Part shown: in pieces, positions 15,131 through 15,390 of the stretch
How positions within the stretch are numbered: the first letter of the stretch is position 1
Layout of the letters: each line of letters begins with the position of its first letter
Assembly (NCBI GenBank): GCA_958436995.1
Contig: CAUBMI010000051.1
Span: 1-15,390, forward strand
Direction of reading: 5' to 3'
DNA length: 15,390 bases
From: an uncultured Collinsella sp.
GTDB taxonomy: Bacteria > Actinomycetota > Coriobacteriia > Coriobacteriales > Coriobacteriaceae
Translations under genes and position numbers: made by a program
The notes under the pieces: generated by a model
What the model was told of the DNA's origin: nothing
Database searches by the model: none
The model's input: only the letters and a program-made list of their open reading frames with translations

Positions 15131-15255
15131 GGCCCGAGGGCAACCTTCCTTTCCGGCGCGTCCTCGGACATGAAAGAACCTCCGCTGCGCACTTCGTGCG
15201 GCGGAGGTTCTTTCGTCCTGCGGAGTGCGCCGGAAAGGAAGGTTGCCCTCGGGCC
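15131..15255. repeat. 125-base cruciform-like hairpin after ilvE, including a terminator
   Basis: A perfect 29-bp inverted repeat (15131-15159 with 15227-15255) encloses a second perfect stem, 15172-15185 with 15201-15214, capped by CGCAC/GTGCG (15188-15192/15196-15200) and a TTC loop. The inner stem is flanked by GAAAGAA and TTCTTTC and is a good ilvE terminator in itself. The 12-base strands between the stems, 15160-15171 and 15215-15226, both contain GTCCT and can fold on themselves (GTCC/GGAC, TCC/GGA), giving a cloverleaf. No target-site duplication is obvious. Confidence 0.85.
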
Positions 15256-15309
15256 TGCGTTACCTCGGCGCTGCCGTTACGGGCAATATAGATCTGAATT
15301 AAAGATGGC

Positions 15310-15338
15310 GCGCGGCCTTTTAGGCCGCGCTTTTGTTT
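15310..15338 (+). terminator. Second terminator downstream of ilvE
   Basis: GCGCGGCCT (15310-15318) pairs with AGGCCGCGC (15322-15330) around a TTT loop, followed by TTTTGTTTT. It is a standard intrinsic terminator. It may back up the ilvE terminator; no gene lies between the two. The rest of the window to 15390 shows no gene. Confidence 0.85.
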
Positions 15339-15390
15339 TGGTTCGCGCCATGTGGGGGTGATGGCGACGTGCATTTTTGCGAGTATTCTG

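Overview
The window looks like a chromosomal segment of a high-GC Gram-positive bacterium. Codon use is strongly G/C-biased at third positions, and ribosome binding sites are Shine-Dalgarno type (AAGGAGG, GGAGG). The gene content and style resemble the Coriobacteriia, most likely a Collinsella-like gut actinobacterium; this placement is inference from gene style, not from a marker gene. Thirteen protein genes are supported. There are no tRNA, rRNA, CRISPR, integrase or transposase genes.

Layout. 1-473 is a non-coding region packed with nested inverted repeats, followed by a promoter. 474-2321 (+) is glmS, closed by a strong terminator. 2438-3169 (-) is an FCD-type GntR regulator, divergent from 3333-4367 (+), a YeiH-family membrane protein. 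4368-4633 is a structured intergenic stretch. 4634-5866 (+) is an NtrC/TyrR-like regulator whose AAA+ domain has lost its ATPase and sigma-54 contact motifs but keeps a Fis-type helix-turn-helix. 5936-6511 (+) is a single-pass membrane protein of unknown function. It converges on 6553-7074 (-), a small nitroreductase. 7370-7660 (+) is a 96-residue protein of unknown function. 7842-12083 (+) is a three-gene operon: a MarR regulator plus two half-transporters forming an asymmetric heterodimeric ABC exporter. 12197-12901 (-) is serine O-acetyltransferase (cysE), divergent from 13125-13772 (+), a DedA-family membrane protein. 14062-15114 (+) is a branched-chain aminotransferase (ilvE). It is followed by a 125-base cruciform-like hairpin and a second terminator.

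How the genes fit together. Most are independent housekeeping or small accessory units: amino-sugar synthesis, cysteine synthesis, branched-chain amino acid transamination and membrane maintenance. The one clear operon is MarR-ABC-ABC. Its promoter carries two copies of a dyad motif, which suggests self-repression relieved by a transported compound. The GntR regulator probably controls the adjacent divergent yeiH gene.

The least ordinary parts are: the nested repeat array before glmS and its exact 33-base inverted copy after glmS; a GGGACAG word shared by all these intergenic repeats and by a hairpin after the ABC operon; the dead-AAA regulator; the tandem MarR operators; and the 125-base hairpin after ilvE. 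I found no complete novel defence or mobile system.
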